From contig NW_024065251.1 of assembly GCF_009727055.1 (NCBI RefSeq), positions 85,705-149,704 of the forward strand: DNA of 64,000 nt, given 5' to 3'. The stretch's first letter is position 1, and every line of letters starts with the position of its first letter. Positions 49,290-62,133 of this stretch are shown one piece after another. Origin of the DNA: Benincasa hispida (Eukaryota; Streptophyta; Magnoliopsida; Cucurbitales; Cucurbitaceae). A program made the position numbers and the translations under genes. The notes beneath the pieces were generated by a model that did no database searches, was not told the origin of the DNA, and worked only from the letters and a program-made list of their open reading frames with translations.

Positions 49290-51458
49290 TGTTGGGATTG
49301 GTGTCCTAATTCTCCAAGAATCTCGTTGTTTATAATTATACACATTGTTTTATGAATAAAATAACTGTTATTTCATTCTCGCATTTACTCATATCTAATA
49401 AACAAAGCTCTATGGTTATCTTATGTAAACTTAAGCATGTATATGAGATATACAAGTGGATCATGACTTAAGTGATAACCTAGATAGGTCTGTAGTATAA
49501 GGATTAAGGTGGGATACCTGATCCTGGTGACACTACAGATACGGCCTGCTTTGTAAAGGTTTACAAGTGTTGTAAACTACTACAGATGGTAAATGTTGAC
49601 CATTCATGTGGAGACTTGCGAGTGGGGGTGTCCTATACAAAGAGTTTATATAAGACTGGATCACGAGTTGACTAGACTCTATATATAACGCCGTTGATAC
49701 TAGAGACTTACATCTCACCTAAATGACCATAGGTTACACGACCTCAATCCTGAGTGTTTTGGGAACTCTTGCCTTTAAGGGCGATCCTTTGATTAGTATG
49801 GGTGAGAGTGGCTAGATTTCTAACTCAACATGCCTACCTTTTTGGGGACTTGTCTAATTTGGGAACTGGGAACTCAATACACAAGATGGAATTCACTCCT
49901 TCCTCGAAGTAGGGGTAAGTAGAGAGATTGCTACCTGAAGGGTTCATTCCAGGGCTTGAACATAGTGGCCACAACTTCTCTTTGGAAGAGAGAACTCGAT
50001 CATAGTAGGACTATGACTTATGTTCATTAGAGGATTCAGTGATACTTAAGAAGTTAGATGTAACTACAGGAACATAACGGTTATTGGCCGAGCTGTACTT
50101 ACGAGCGATCTGTGAAGGGTTGTCCCATTGCTGATTGGTTAAGATGGACACATAATATATCTGTAGTAAGAAGAGTTCAGCTGTCGCTCTTTAGTGGAGT
50201 GCTTGGCAGTTAACGAATGGTGGATCCCGTGACTAAAGAGTTTAGTCAGTTATTTACGTACCATTGAAGCTTTGAGCTACAGATCCATAAGGTCCCTTAG
50301 TAGTTCAATGGGTTCAAGTTGAGAATCAGTTCTTGGTGTTGATTTGAAATGTTCAAATTGACAAGAGGTAATTCGATTATATATGATATGAATGGTATGG
50401 TGTATGAGATATATCAAGTGGAGATTAATGTAAATGAATTTACATTAAGTGTCATGGAATAGAAAAAAGGCTTTGGTTATATGTTTCATGAGATGAAATA
50501 TTAAAACTATAGGTTATAAATATATTATGATAAGTTAGTTATCATTTATCTTTATAATAATATTAATTATTGGATAATTATATCTTTTTCTCTAATAACC
50601 AATTGAGTGGGAGGTTATTGGTTGTTTCATGGTAACCAAGGAAAAGTGTTTTCCTAATTTTAGTAAGAAGTGATTTTGAAATTTTCCAATCTTGAAAAAT
50701 ACTCACGGATAGGTTTCAAGTACATTAGATTTACTAAGCGACTACTTGGATGAGCTAAACGATCGTGGAGTGTTCTTAGGCGATAGACACTCAGCTAGGT
50801 GATGAGCTAAATGATCGCATAGCTTTTGCTAGACGATTGCATAGCTTTTCCTAAACGATTGGGCATCGACCTATACTATAGGTTCTTCCATCTCCCACTT
50901 GCTCAATTGTTTACACAATTGTGGTTCCTCTGTTTTTCTGCCTCAAACCAAGTTCACACAGAGCCCACCCTCTGAATTCTCACACCGAGAATACCATGGT
51001 AACCTTCTTGGTTGTGTCATACTCAACTCAACACTGGCGAGGTTCTGTGGAGGTTGTTCGGGGTGTTCATGACCTTGGCGATCACTTAGTTCGAGTGCGC
51101 GGTGTTCGTGTAGTGTAGCAGTCATGTTGGACAAGCGTTCATGTGTTGNGGGGTGTTCATGACCTTGGCGATCACTTAGTTCGAGTGCGCGGTGTTCGTG
51201 TAGTGTAGCAGTCATGTTGGACAAGCGTTCATGTGTTGCTGTGTTGCTGTGATCGAGCGTTCGTGATCAAGGAGCTTGAAGATGAGTTTGCAAAAGTGTG
51301 TTGCTCTTGTCCTTGATCTTTTGTATAGCATGCTGTAATTTCTATTTTCGCATAACTGTATGTTTTCGTTTGTGATTGTAGTGTAAAGTTCTTATACGAT
51401 TGTAATTTGGAATGATCCTTTCGCTGCTCATAGAAATTCTTGTTTTCAATTTCTTTCA
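49290..51458 (+). repeat. 3' LTR of the plus-strand copia, containing an assembly gap
   Basis: 2169 bp as written, TGTTGGGATTGGTG...TTTCTTTCA. It includes one N at 51149 between two identical 89-bp copies; removing the N and one copy gives 2079 bp, close to the 2090 bp of the 5' LTR, which has a single copy. CGATCG-motif words are at 50740-50870. Confidence 0.9.
51060..51238. repeat. Exact 89-bp duplication across a single N (likely assembly artefact)
   Basis: Copies 51060-51148 and 51150-51238 are identical, both starting ggggtgttcatgaccttggc and ending catgtgttg, with the only N of the window (51149) between them. The 5' LTR has one copy (about 34252-34340). Confidence 0.93.
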
Positions 51459-51463
51459 GTTCA

Positions 51464-51788
51464 AGCCTTGGAATCAGCTCTTAAGGGAGCAATTTATCTA
51501 CTTACTCTAACAATAGAGAAGGAGTGAATTTCTTCTTAGGTAGTTGTGTTCCAGCTCCTTAATCAGATGAATCTCCAAAATGGTAGGCATATTGAGTCAA
51601 TGAAATTGGCCACTCTCACCCATGTAAATCAAAGGACCGCCTTCATAGGCAGGATTCACAACCCATTCAAGATTCAGGTCAAATCGCCTATGGTCATCCT
51701 GGTGAAATGCAAGTCACTTCTAGCAACGATGTTATAAAGAAAGACTATTCATTTCATGGTCCAATCTTATATAAACTCTTTGTATAAG
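51464..51788 (-). mobile_element. Host minus-strand copia 3' LTR (part 2 of 3)
   Basis: It resumes the minus-strand LTR after the plus-strand copia and its GTTCA duplication (51459-51463). On the reverse strand it reads the usual LTR phrases ggtcctttgatttacatgg and gagctggaacacaac. It ends at the Athila-like solo LTR. Confidence 0.85.
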
Positions 51789-53671
51789 TGATGACTTCTA
51801 ATTGATTGCTTTTATCTTTATCTAACTCTAACGCAAGGTTCGTGAATGAAATGTGATGTGCTAAATATGTGCTCAAGTGTTTTGCGATAAAGCATTTTTA
51901 TGTGATACTACATTCTAAGTATATGCGTTGATAATGATATGCTCATAGTATGCGATGTAGTAGTGCGTGTCACAAGTTTCCTTGCGCTGAAACCAAGTAT
52001 AATTCCAACGCAATTTTCTCAGAATGATCCGAGGTCGAACACGGGGATTTTTTTCGTTAATGCGATACTTATGTGATACATGCGACCAGTTTTAACAATG
52101 AATAAATAATGTTGTTTTATATAGAAATATAAATTGTGATGAAAGTAAAAAATGCGTTGATAAAGTAAAATCCCAAACTAATATGATACATGATACATGA
52201 TACTGAGGTCAAGAACTGACTGTGAAGTTATACAAATGAATCGATGTATGCGATGGCAAGTCTTATGAACGAAGCAGAAAGAGAAAGAGTAAAGAGTAAA
52301 ATCATCGCAAGTTTGTCAATTACGTTAAGGACGCAACTAAGGTTCCACTTTCCCTTGGCGTACACCTCTTGGTGATCGGCCGCGTTCCCATATCTCTATG
52401 GTGAAACAGGGATGAACATGATGAACACAAGGTTGTTTCCATCTCTGGAAATACTTCTCACTTTATTTAACGCATTCTTCCAACCTTCTCTCGATAGGCG
52501 GAATAGCATCTTCACTTCTGCTCTCACAGGTGAAGATGCCATCGAGCATGTTTTAGCTAAACTTAATCAATTCCTTAACACAATTTAACTCACTCATTTA
52601 ATTCTCGCTATTTACCCCGGAGATTAAGAACACATCATGGAAAAAATGGATTATGAATATATGGAAAGAGACAGAGAGATGATAATGGTGACGATGATAA
52701 CATTTAATTCTTAAATTAAGCGTTTGATACATGTTGTGAATGAAGAATTACAGAAGATGAACACAGAAGATGAAATAGAGGATAGAAACAAATACAGAAA
52801 GAGTGTCAACGTCTTGACACAGATCCCAATAGGAGATTGTGCTTTCCGACGTGTGGATGTAGTGGAGAGGAAAGCTTCCCTCTCAGGCTTTCTTTCCTGG
52901 TAGAATTGGCCTTTGCACAGAGCTTCAGCTACGGGAATCGAAAGAATTCTCTGCTCGGAGACTCACCTCTCGGCCTTGCCTCGTCGTTCTCCCGGATCTA
53001 CTATGGACAGTCGCTTCAGACTAGCCTCTCTCTCAGTATCAGTATATACACGTCTTTATGTATACATGTATGTACCAGTATCTGTATATCTTTCAGCGAA
53101 TTTGAAGAAGCTATTTATAGGAAAGACCTTGGCTCTTTGATATTGTGGTCCCCACTATATAGTTATGGTAGTTACTGAAATGGCGGAATGGAAAATTCCT
53201 TCTGTAACGCAATCAATCTGCCAGAAATGCACAACTAAAAGCTGTACACTTGTCAAAATCCTCTGCAAATGTGTTGCTCTTCACATCTTTGATCGATCGC
53301 TGCATGCGGTGTTGTTTTTTATTACCGCATGCGGTTGAAATTGCGTTGATCGTTAAGCTCAAGATCGATTGTCGCATGCGCTGTCATTGCGTTGATCATC
53401 TTTTCGTTCTTGATTGATGGGCGCAATGTGACATAGATGCATTGTTTGTTTTGTCTTCGAGCCATGAACACATGCGTGACCTATTTCCTGCAAAATAGAG
53501 ACTGGAACATTCTATCTCGCCATCGCAATGGTGTTAGTGGGTGTATTTACAACATTTCGTAATTTTCATATTTCTTAGCCAATTTGTATACTATTGACGC
53601 AACTTTCCGTTCTTTTTGCCGCAATATCTAAATAAAACAGTATAAATAACTTGTATTTCTACAAGTTATCA
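51789..53671 (-). mobile_element. Athila-like (Ty3/gypsy) solo LTR, minus strand
   Basis: 1883 bp with TG...CA ends, flanked by the perfect duplication ATAAG (51784-51788 and 53672-53676), and with no interior, hence a solo LTR. On the minus strand it begins TGATAACTTGTAG and has TATAAATAG at 53119-53111. The sequence is repeated with indels at 62341-64000, where a tRNA-Asp-type primer-binding site adjoins its end; tRNA-Asp priming and LTR size recall the Athila group. The open frame 52837-53178 inside it has no known protein similarity. Confidence 0.85.
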
Positions 53672-53676
53672 ATAAG

Positions 53677-54016
53677 ATACCCCCGCTACATGTCTCTACA
53701 TGAATGATTAGGATCAGATCATTTGTAGCACTTTACAAAACTTATAACAACTACAAAGCAGGCTGTATTCATAGTGTCACCAGGATAAGGTACCCAACCT
53801 TATCAATCTACTACAGACCGTTCAAGTTATCATTTAAACATGATTCATCTGTATGTCTCTACATATTTGTTTAAAGTACATAAAATAACTTAGGATCCTA
53901 GTTTATTAGATTGAGTGTATGCTCATAAAATAACAATTATTTCATTAATATCAGTTTGTTTACAAAGTTTACAAAATGCGAGAATACAAGAGAGATTTAG
54001 GACATCAACCCCAATA
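53677..54016 (-). mobile_element. Host minus-strand copia 3' LTR (part 3 of 3, the LTR start)
   Basis: On the minus strand it starts TATTGGGGTTGATGTCC, where relatives start TGTTGGG, so the first dinucleotide has mutated to TA. It follows a polypurine tract (aggacaagtgggga, 54018-54031). The Athila duplication ATAAG lies at its left edge. Confidence 0.85.
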
Positions 54017-54017
54017 A

Positions 54018-57000
54018 TCCCCACTTGTCCTAAAGCTAAGGGAGTGAATTGTACAATACAAATAAAGTACAAAAATACAATATACTAGGGCATACACTAT
54101 ACCCCAGTTACATCTCCACTTGTCCTAAACAATATGGCATATATCCCATAGACCCAGACTTACTAGATGACCCTTGAACACTTTAGCCACGAGAGTCTTT
54201 GTAAATGGAACAACAATGTTCTGCTTTGAGACAATCTTCATGACTATCATGTCACCTTATTGCACAATCTCTCGAATCAAGTGATATTTTCGTTCAATGT
54301 GTTTTGCCTCTTTTGTAACTCCTAGGTTCCTTAGAATTTGCCACAACACCAATGTTATCACGATAAAGTGTAATTGGCAAAGACATTTAGAACAACTTAC
54401 AAATTAGTAAGGAATTTCTTTAGCCAAATAGCCTATTTAGCTACTTCATAAGCAGCTATGTATTCAACTTCCATAGTAGAGTCTGCGATGCATTCTTGCT
54501 TGATGCTTCGTCAAACTATAGCTCCTCCGTTTAGAGTAAAATCTATTCTTGATGTGGATTCCTAGAATCCCTATGCATTCTTTCTTGAGGATGTGGAGTT
54601 CATGTATCCTGTAAGAATCAAAACCTTAGCTCTATACACAAGCATATAGTCTCTCGTTCTCTGTAGATACTTGAGGATTATTTTGACCACTATCTAGTGA
54701 TCTAATCCCGGATTGGATTGATATCTATTGACATTACCTACTGCATAACAAATGTTAGGTCTGGTACATAACATTGTATACATAAGGCTGCCAACAGCTG
54801 ATGCATAGGGAACTCATCTCATTTCTTCAACCTCTTGAGGAGTCTTAGGACACTGTTCTTTAGACAAAACGATTTCATGCCTGAAAGGTAATAAACTCTT
54901 CTTTTAATTGTGCATCGAATATTTGACAAACATATTTTCAATATACGATGCCTAATATAAGACCAACATTTTGTTCTTATGATCCCTGATGATCTGGAAC
55001 CCTAGAACAAACTACGCCTCTCCAAATCTTTCATTTGGAACTGGGCGGCTAGCCATTTCTTTACACCAGTCAGAAAACCTACATCATTCCCAGTGAGTAG
55101 GATATCATCCACATACATCACGAGGAAAGCTATTAAGTTGGTGATTATTTTCTTGTAAACACAAGGCTCATCAACATTCTGATCAAAGCCATGATCACAT
55201 TATCAAATCTTATATTCCAAGATCAAGATGCTTGTTTAAGTCCAGAAAAGAATTGATTAAGCTTACAAATCTTTTGCTCTTGATTTTGTTTAAGGAATCT
55301 CGCTGGTTGATTCATGTAGATGGTCTCTTCAAGATTACCATTAAAAATGGCAGTTTTGACGTCTATTTGTCATATCTCATAGTCATAATATGTAGCTATG
55401 GACAATAGGATTTGAATAGACTTTAACATGGCAACGAATGAGAAAGTTTCTTCATAGTCCACTCCCTCAACTTGAGTATAACCCTTTGCCACTAGTCTAA
55501 CTTTAAAGGTCTATACCTTTCCATTGACACCTATTTTTTTCTTGTAAATCACTTGCAACCTATAGATTTTACCCCCATCAAGTTGATCTACAAGCTCCCA
55601 GATAGAATTGAAGTACATAGACTCCATTTTTTTTATTCATGGCTTTAATTCGTTTATCCTTGTCAACATCTTCCATTGCTTACTTATAAGACAATGGATA
55701 CTTAACACCATCATCGGATATAATGTCTTGGGCTTCTGTTAAACCCATGTAGCGTACAAGAGGGTTCATAACCTTCCCACTACGTCGAGGTAATTTCAAC
55801 TCTTGAAATGAATGTGTATGACTAGATGAACCAACATCAACAACCCTTATTGATGTACCAACCTCTTCAACAACCCTTATTAAAGTCTCAATAGATTCAT
55901 TAGAAATTTCACTCAAAACTATTTTACTATGCGGTTTATGGTCCTCATGTTGTCTTCTTCCAAAAAAGTAGCATTTATTGATACGAACACATTATTCTCA
56001 CTTGAATTAAAGAAGTACCCACCTCTCAGGGTAGCCTACAAATAAGCAGACTCTTGAACGAGGTTCTAACTTTTTGGGATTTGTCATTAGCACATGAGTT
56101 GGACATCCCCAAGTCCTGAAGTGGCGTAAACTATATTTACGACTTCTCCATAACTCATAAGGTGTTCCAGAAACACTCTTTGAGGAAGCATTGTTCAAGA
56201 TGTAGATAGTAGTCTCCACTACATATCCCCAAAACGAATCAGAAAGTTAAGCATAGCTCATCATAGACCGAACCATGTCCAACAAAGTTCTTTTTCTCCT
56301 TTTTGATATACCATTCTATTGAGATATACCAAGGGCTGAGATTTGGGACGTTATGCCATGTTCTATCATATAGTTTTGAAATCTTAAGTCCATATACTCT
56401 CAACCACGATCAGATTGTAGTGTTTTTATCTTTTTACCTAACAAGTTTTCAACCCAGTCTTTTACTCCTTAAATTTTTCAAGTGCTTCTGACTTGTGTTG
56501 CATTAGGTATAGATACCTATATCTAGAATAATCATCCATGAAGGAGATGAAATATTAATACCCTCCTCTTACTCTTACATTCGTTGGACCATAGAAGTCT
56601 GAATGTATAAGCTCCAAAGTCTCTTTGGCTCTATAACCTTTTCCAGTAAAATGTCGTTTGTCATTTTGCCTTCAAGGCATGACTCACATAAAGATAAAGA
56701 GTTTTTCTCTAAACCATTTGGAAGTCCACTTTTCACCAACCTCTCAATCCTATTGAGATTAATGTGAAACCTTAGTGCCAAAGGTGGGAATTTTCTTTAG
56801 GAGAAACTCTTAGTCTTTTTGCAATTGTTGCCATTATGAACATTTTAGTATATAGGATAACCATTGTAACGAATGACTTTAGAACATACAAGTTACTTTC
56901 TATTGAACCAAAGCCTATCTCCATTCCATTCTTAAAAACAAACATTTTATTTTCAGAGAAGGATAGAGAACAATTTTGTTCAATCAAATAAGAAACAGAG

Positions 57001-57193
57001 ATTAAGTTCCTCCTTATATTAGAAACTACATATATGTCATCTAATAAAATATATCGTTTCTTGTTTAAAAATAACTTAAGCCTGCCTACTGTAACAACTA
57101 AAACGGCCTCACCAGTACCAACTTGAAAAGCTATCTCTCCAGCACCAACTGTCTCCAGAAATTAAATCCCTGCTAGGAAGAACATATGTGGTT
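54018..57193 (-). pseudogene. Pol remnant of the host minus-strand copia
   Basis: In minus-strand order: end of protease and pre-integrase (56987-56575; HINLNRIERLVKSG), integrase (about 56560-55990 with ILNNASSKSVSGTPYELW), the spacer 55916-55680 (LPRRSGKVMNPLVRYMGL), RT (about 55660-54700) with an intact YVDD at 55115-55104, and RNase H down to about 54160. Stops and frameshifts are frequent. The protease is split: its N-terminal part, with the Asp-Ser-Gly site, is at 60951-60978, on the other side of the 3.7-kb solo-LTR insertion. Same family as the plus-strand copia. Confidence 0.88.
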
Positions 57194-57198
57194 AGTAG

Positions 57199-60100
57199 TG
57201 TTGAGTTGTATGTCCTAGAACTCATAGTTTGTAAACAATAAACATATATGAAATTTATTCAGACAAATGTTGATAAATGAAAATGAATTGATTGTTTAAC
57301 TCTAAATCCAATAAACTACGAACCCTTAGCAATTGTCATGAATACTTGGACTTTATGTGGAGACATAAACTGGATCAAGTTCGAGTATAATAGCCTAAAC
57401 AGTCTATAGTACTTAGATTAGGTTGGGTACCTACTTTTGGAGATACTATTAAATACGACCCACTTTATGATTGTTACAAATGTTGTAAATGTAAGAGTAT
57501 ATTAACATGCAGCGGAGGAAAAATAAAATTAATAAGCACTCTAATCATACTTAATCTGAGTTTAAACATGCTTCAAAGTAACATTTACAGAAGAGAGTTT
57601 GCTGAACACAATACCTTTGAAGTATCATTTTTAAATCCAGCTAAAATCCACGTGAAAGAGCTTCAACCTTCAAATAGATAACCACCAAGATCTTTTCTAC
57701 TATTCTTTTGCAAGGATAATGTAGTAGAAACACTAAATTGAGCTAGAAGTTTATAAGAAATGAAGAGGGATTGATAATTTCTGCAGAGTTTCTGATGAAG
57801 TTCTTAGTGAGCATGAATCGTGATTCAATTCAGCACTTCAATTTATAGAGCTTAGACTATGCAAATATATGGTTTTCATGAAGGGCAGCTTCGACTTGAT
57901 TGAGAAAATGGAGAAATGAATAAGGTGGCTTAAGATTTAGTGGAAATTTCCAACATTTTGGAAATATCCACTTTGAAAACTATTTTCAAAAAATATTTTC
58001 ATAAAATGTTTTCAAAAACAAAATATGTAAATTTATTTAATTAGTTTTATAAAATTAATTCAAATAATTAATTTTTAAATAAAACTAATTAATTAAAAAA
58101 TAATTTAAATCTAATATTAAACTAATAAAAACCAATTCCATCAAAATGATATTAATTTAATTAATATTTAAATCATATTTAAACATTAATCATTTCTCCA
58201 ATTTTGTTTAATTTCGATAAAATTAAACTTTTAATTGTATCGAATATAGTAAATAGAAACCCTAATTGAATTTGAACATTTCAAATTCTAATCCCTAATT
58301 TCAAATCTTATCAAGACTACTCAATTTACTAATCCAAATTACGAGCTACTAGAGGGATCTTATGAACCTACAAATCATGAGCTCCGATGACTTGTAATTA
58401 ATTGGTTAAACTCTTTGAACCGAATTAATCACTATTCGTTAACTACTTAGACATTCCACTATAACTCGATAGTTGCACTCTCCTCATTATAGATATATTT
58501 TTGTCCATTTTAACCATAATTGGTAAGTCAATCCTTCACTGGTTGTTCGTATTTACAACTGGGTCAAAGATTACCGTTTTACCCCTGTAAATACATCTTG
58601 CTTCTTAAGCTCCCATTGATCCTCCATTGATTAATTGATTTGTAGTCCAACTTATAAATCATAATCCTCTATTTCAAAAGAGGGCGAGAATCCGTTGTTC
58701 AAGACAAGACATCATCGCTTAAGAGAACAATTCATCTACTAATCCTAAATCAGGTAGGAGTGAATTCCATATTACAAGGCTACGTCCCCAGCTATCTATC
58801 CAGTCTTATCTCCAAAATGGCAGGCTTATTGAGTAGTGCTGTTGGACTACTCTCATCTATGCAAATAAAAGGATAATCCTGAATAAACAGGAGTTCATAG
58901 TTATCTCAAGATTAAGATCGAGTTAACCTAGGTTATTCAGCTTGAGATAGTCAGTTTTAACAGTAAATGGTTGTTATAAGAAAAGTGATTATTTCGAGGT
59001 CCATTCTTATGAAAACTCATTGCATAGGATGCCTCCACTCACATGTCTCTACATGAATGAGTTTTGGATCACATCATTTGTATCAGTATACAAAATGGGT
59101 CACATATAATAGTGTCACTAATATGAGATACCCAGTCTCATCTGTATACTTATGGACCATTTTGGCTACATACTAAAACTTGATCCATTTTTATGTCACC
59201 AAATAATAGTTAAAGTATTCATGTTATAGTCATGGATTCGTTTATTGGATTTTCGTAGAAGGATGCAATATCAATAGTAATTTATTGAATAAAAACTCAA
59301 CAACATTTTTATTGATAAATAGAATATATTAACAACTTTTATGAACTGCGAGTTTAGGCTATTCCTAACAGTAAAGTGTCATAAACAATGTGATCAGTTT
59401 GTTCATGTAGGGACATGTGAACGGTGGTATTTTACACGATAAGATTGTGTAAAATTGAACACGAAATAATCACTATTACATATTAACACCGTTTATTGTT
59501 AACACTCACTAATTTCACTTCTTGACGACCTAGATAACTTGATATGAATCCTAAGTTGTCTAAGAACTCCTGTTTATTCGGGATTGTCCCTTGATCTGCA
59601 TAGGTGAGGTAAGCCCAACAACGCTGCTCAATATAACTCCCATTTCAGGGATAAGACCGGGTAGATAGTTGGGGACATAGAATTTGCAAGATGGAATTCA
59701 CTCATACCCATTTTAGGGTTAGTAGAAAGGTTGTTCCCTTAAGGGCTGATCCCGGGTCTTGAACAAATGGCTCATCCTCTCATTGTCATGAGAGGGAATG
59801 GGTTTAGTGATTAAAATCCTAAAACAATTGTTTATTAGATGGACAGTGGTACTTAAGGAGAAAAGATGTAACTCAGGGGTAAAATAGTAATTGATCTAGC
59901 TGAGGTTACGAACAACCTGTGAAGGATCAATTTATCGATGACAATTATATCAAATGGACACAAAATACATCTACATTGAGAGGAGTGCAACTACAGGCTA
60001 TAGTGGATGGTCCTGTTAGTTAACGAATGTTGATTAACTAGGTTAAAAAGTTTGATTGGTTAGTCTCGGATCGTTGGAGCCCATGATCTGTAGGTCCATC

Positions 60101-60945
60101 AGGTCTCCTTGCTAGCTCACTACAAAAAAATTGAAGAACTAGGTGAAGTGAGAATTTGAAATGTTCAAATTCGACTTTTAGAGAAAATTGTATTTTATAT
60201 GAGATATAATTTACAATTAAATAATTAATTATTTTTGGAGAATATATTTTATATTTTATAAAATATTAGCATGAAAATGTTTTGAAAATTGATTAATGTG
60301 ATTAATCAAAATTAGGTGTCAAAGTCATTTTAATATGTGATATTAAATTATTTATTTTATTTAATTAAAACTTTTTAAATTAAATAATTTCTAAAATATG
60401 AAAAATGTATTTCATATTTTTTTTTTTCAAAAACTATTTTATTATAATTTTATTTTAATAAAAAATTAGTTAGCGAAAAAATCCAATTGTTGGATTTTCC
60501 TACCAACTAAGTGGATTATGAAGTGTTTCATGCTAAGCTTGACATCTATTTTTACATGCTAATGGAGTTTGAGGTAGAGGTCATGTAAGAAGAGTTTTTG
60601 CATATGTTTTGGTTATAAATAGGTTTTGATTTACAAATGCTAAAAACTTATGTTTCTTTGACTTTTGACATTTATTCTTCTACAAACTCTCTTTGACTCT
60701 CCAAATTAATTAGTGAAATTCCCAATCTTTCACTAAAGATTCGGTCCCACAACCGTGTTCTTCAACCAGAGAATAGCAAGGATTTACCGTTGGTGGTGCT
60801 GATTGTTCATGGAGACGAAGATACTTGTGGAAACTACAAAGGTTGTATTTCTAACTCTCTTTGCATGCTTAATCATAGTTAATTACTTGTAATTAGAGCG
60901 TTATGATCCATTGCTTCCGCTGTGCATACTTCTATTTATCCATTA
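57199..60945 (+). mobile_element. Plus-strand copia solo LTR, itself interrupted
   Basis: It starts TGTTGAGTTGTATGTCC and ends ccatta at 60945, flanked by the duplication AGTAG (57194-57198 and 60946-60950). Removing the nested insertion 57490-59375 leaves 1861 bp. TATAAATA is at 60613-60620. No interior or second LTR is present, so it is a solo LTR made by recombination. It splits the protease of the minus-strand copia between the Ala-Thr and Asn-His of the DSGATNH motif. The same LTR family ends at 1450. Confidence 0.85.
57490..59370 (-). mobile_element. Minus-strand copia solo LTR nested in the plus-strand solo LTR
   Basis: 1881 bp, minus-strand ends TGTTAGGAATAGCC...ACTCTTACA, flanked by the perfect duplication GTAAA (57485-57489 and 59371-59375). 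The centre is AT-rich, and the phrases gagcttgctag-like/ctagtagctcg and ggtaaaacggtaat match the copia LTR family. No interior is seen, so it is a solo LTR. Confidence 0.88.
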
Positions 60946-60950
60946 AGTAG

Positions 60951-60978
60951 CCCCTGAATCAATTATCCAAGTAGAATC
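60951..60978 (-). pseudogene. Protease fragment of the host minus-strand copia
   Basis: 28 bp reading STWIIDSGA-like sequence on the minus strand, containing the aspartic protease Asp-Ser-Gly site. It is the continuation of 57193 across the solo LTR and is cut on its other side by the LTR starting at 60979. Confidence 0.75.
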
Positions 60979-62133
60979 TGTAGGATTGTATCAACAACAG
61001 CAAAAGCACAAGAATCATCTAAGCACTCAAATTCACTAATTTTGGCATAATATAAAGCATGCTTCTGCAGAAAAATAGGTTTCAAGACATACCTCTTGTA
61101 GAACTTCTTCAAAGCTCCATCTCCAGCTGCTATCTTCTCCATACCTTGTTGTAGACCACCTCAAGATCTTCCCTACTATTCTCTTGGTACTCTAGATTGA
61201 GTTGTGGAACTCAAAATAAGCTTGAATCAAGGGATGAAGGAGAAAAGCTCACTACAGCAACCTTGTTGAAGAACCATTCTTCAAACCAGTTTTTCTCTCA
61301 AAACTCTTTTGATTGCATGCCCGATTTTCACTCCAATCTCTTCATTATATTGTAGATCAACATGCAAAGAGAAGAGCTGCATGAGTTGCAGCTCATGCTT
61401 GGAAAAGGCAAGGCAAATATATTGCTTCATACGTGAGCTACTTAGGTGATGGATAATGGAAAAACTATTTTTTCCATTTTGTGTGTTTTTAGTTTTTCAA
61501 TTTTCCAATTTTATCCAAAAATCAAAATTTGATTTTAAAAAATGAAAATTTAATTAATTTCATAAATTAATTATTAAATAAAACTTAATTAATTTAATAT
61601 CAAATATTAAATTAATTTTAACACATATCCATCTTTATATATTTAAATATATAAATTCTCCTATTCCGTTTAATTCTAAAATTAAATATATAATTACATC
61701 TCATATAATTACTAAATCCCTTAATTCTAATTTGAACGTTTCAAATTAACTCATCACGCTATTCTAGAGCTAGTCCGTTACGAGCTAGTAGGGGGACCTC
61801 GCGGACCTACAAATCATGGGCTCCAACGATCCAAGATTAATTGGCTAAACTCATTAGACCAAATTAATCCATATTCATTAACTAATGGGTCATTCCACTA
61901 AAGCCCATAGTTGTACTCCCCTCACTGTAGATATATTATGTCCACATGATTTAACCATAATCAGCAAGTCGACCCTTCACAGGTTGTTCATAATAACGGC
62001 TGGGTCAAATATCTGTTTTACCCTCGAGATTACGTCTTATTCCTCAAGTCCCTACTGATCCTCTAATGAACAACTGGTTTGTGATCCAATCACCAAACCA
62101 AACTCTCTCAGCCCAGTGAGAGAGTGAGGCCCT
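60979..62133 (-). mobile_element. Minus-strand copia LTR, interrupted at 62133
   Basis: It begins TGTAGGATTGTATC on plus (LTR end CCTACA on minus) directly beside the protease fragment. It is colinear in reverse complement with 45500-46728 of the nested copia LTR (agcaccaagagaatagtagg, ggtcaaatatctg). The LTR start half is missing because the sequence switches to an unrelated gypsy-type segment at 62134. Its partner duplication is beyond the window. Confidence 0.75.

Larger units (their letters stand above)
32471..51458 (+). mobile_element. Plus-strand Ty1/copia (Tork-like) with two further elements nested in it
   Basis: 18,988 bp as it stands, or about 10.5 kb without the two nested insertions. 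The 5' LTR is 32471-34560, the primer-binding site follows at 34561, the long leader runs to about 39460, broken gag-pol spans 39461-40527 and 46734-49180, the polypurine tract aggacaagtgagaga is at 49275-49289, and the 3' LTR is 49290-51458. The duplication GTTCA flanks it (32466-32470 and 51459-51463). It inserted into the LTR of a minus-strand copia. By my count the first 60 bases of the two LTRs differ at 7 positions. The name Tork-like rests on domain order and sequence feel, not on a tree. Confidence 0.92.

Noticed and set aside
52837..53178. 113-aa plus-strand ORF (and a related one at 63228-63437)
   Set aside because: Lies antisense within Athila-like LTRs near the TATA box; Ser/Tyr-rich tail comes from tatac/cagtat repeats; no domain seen.
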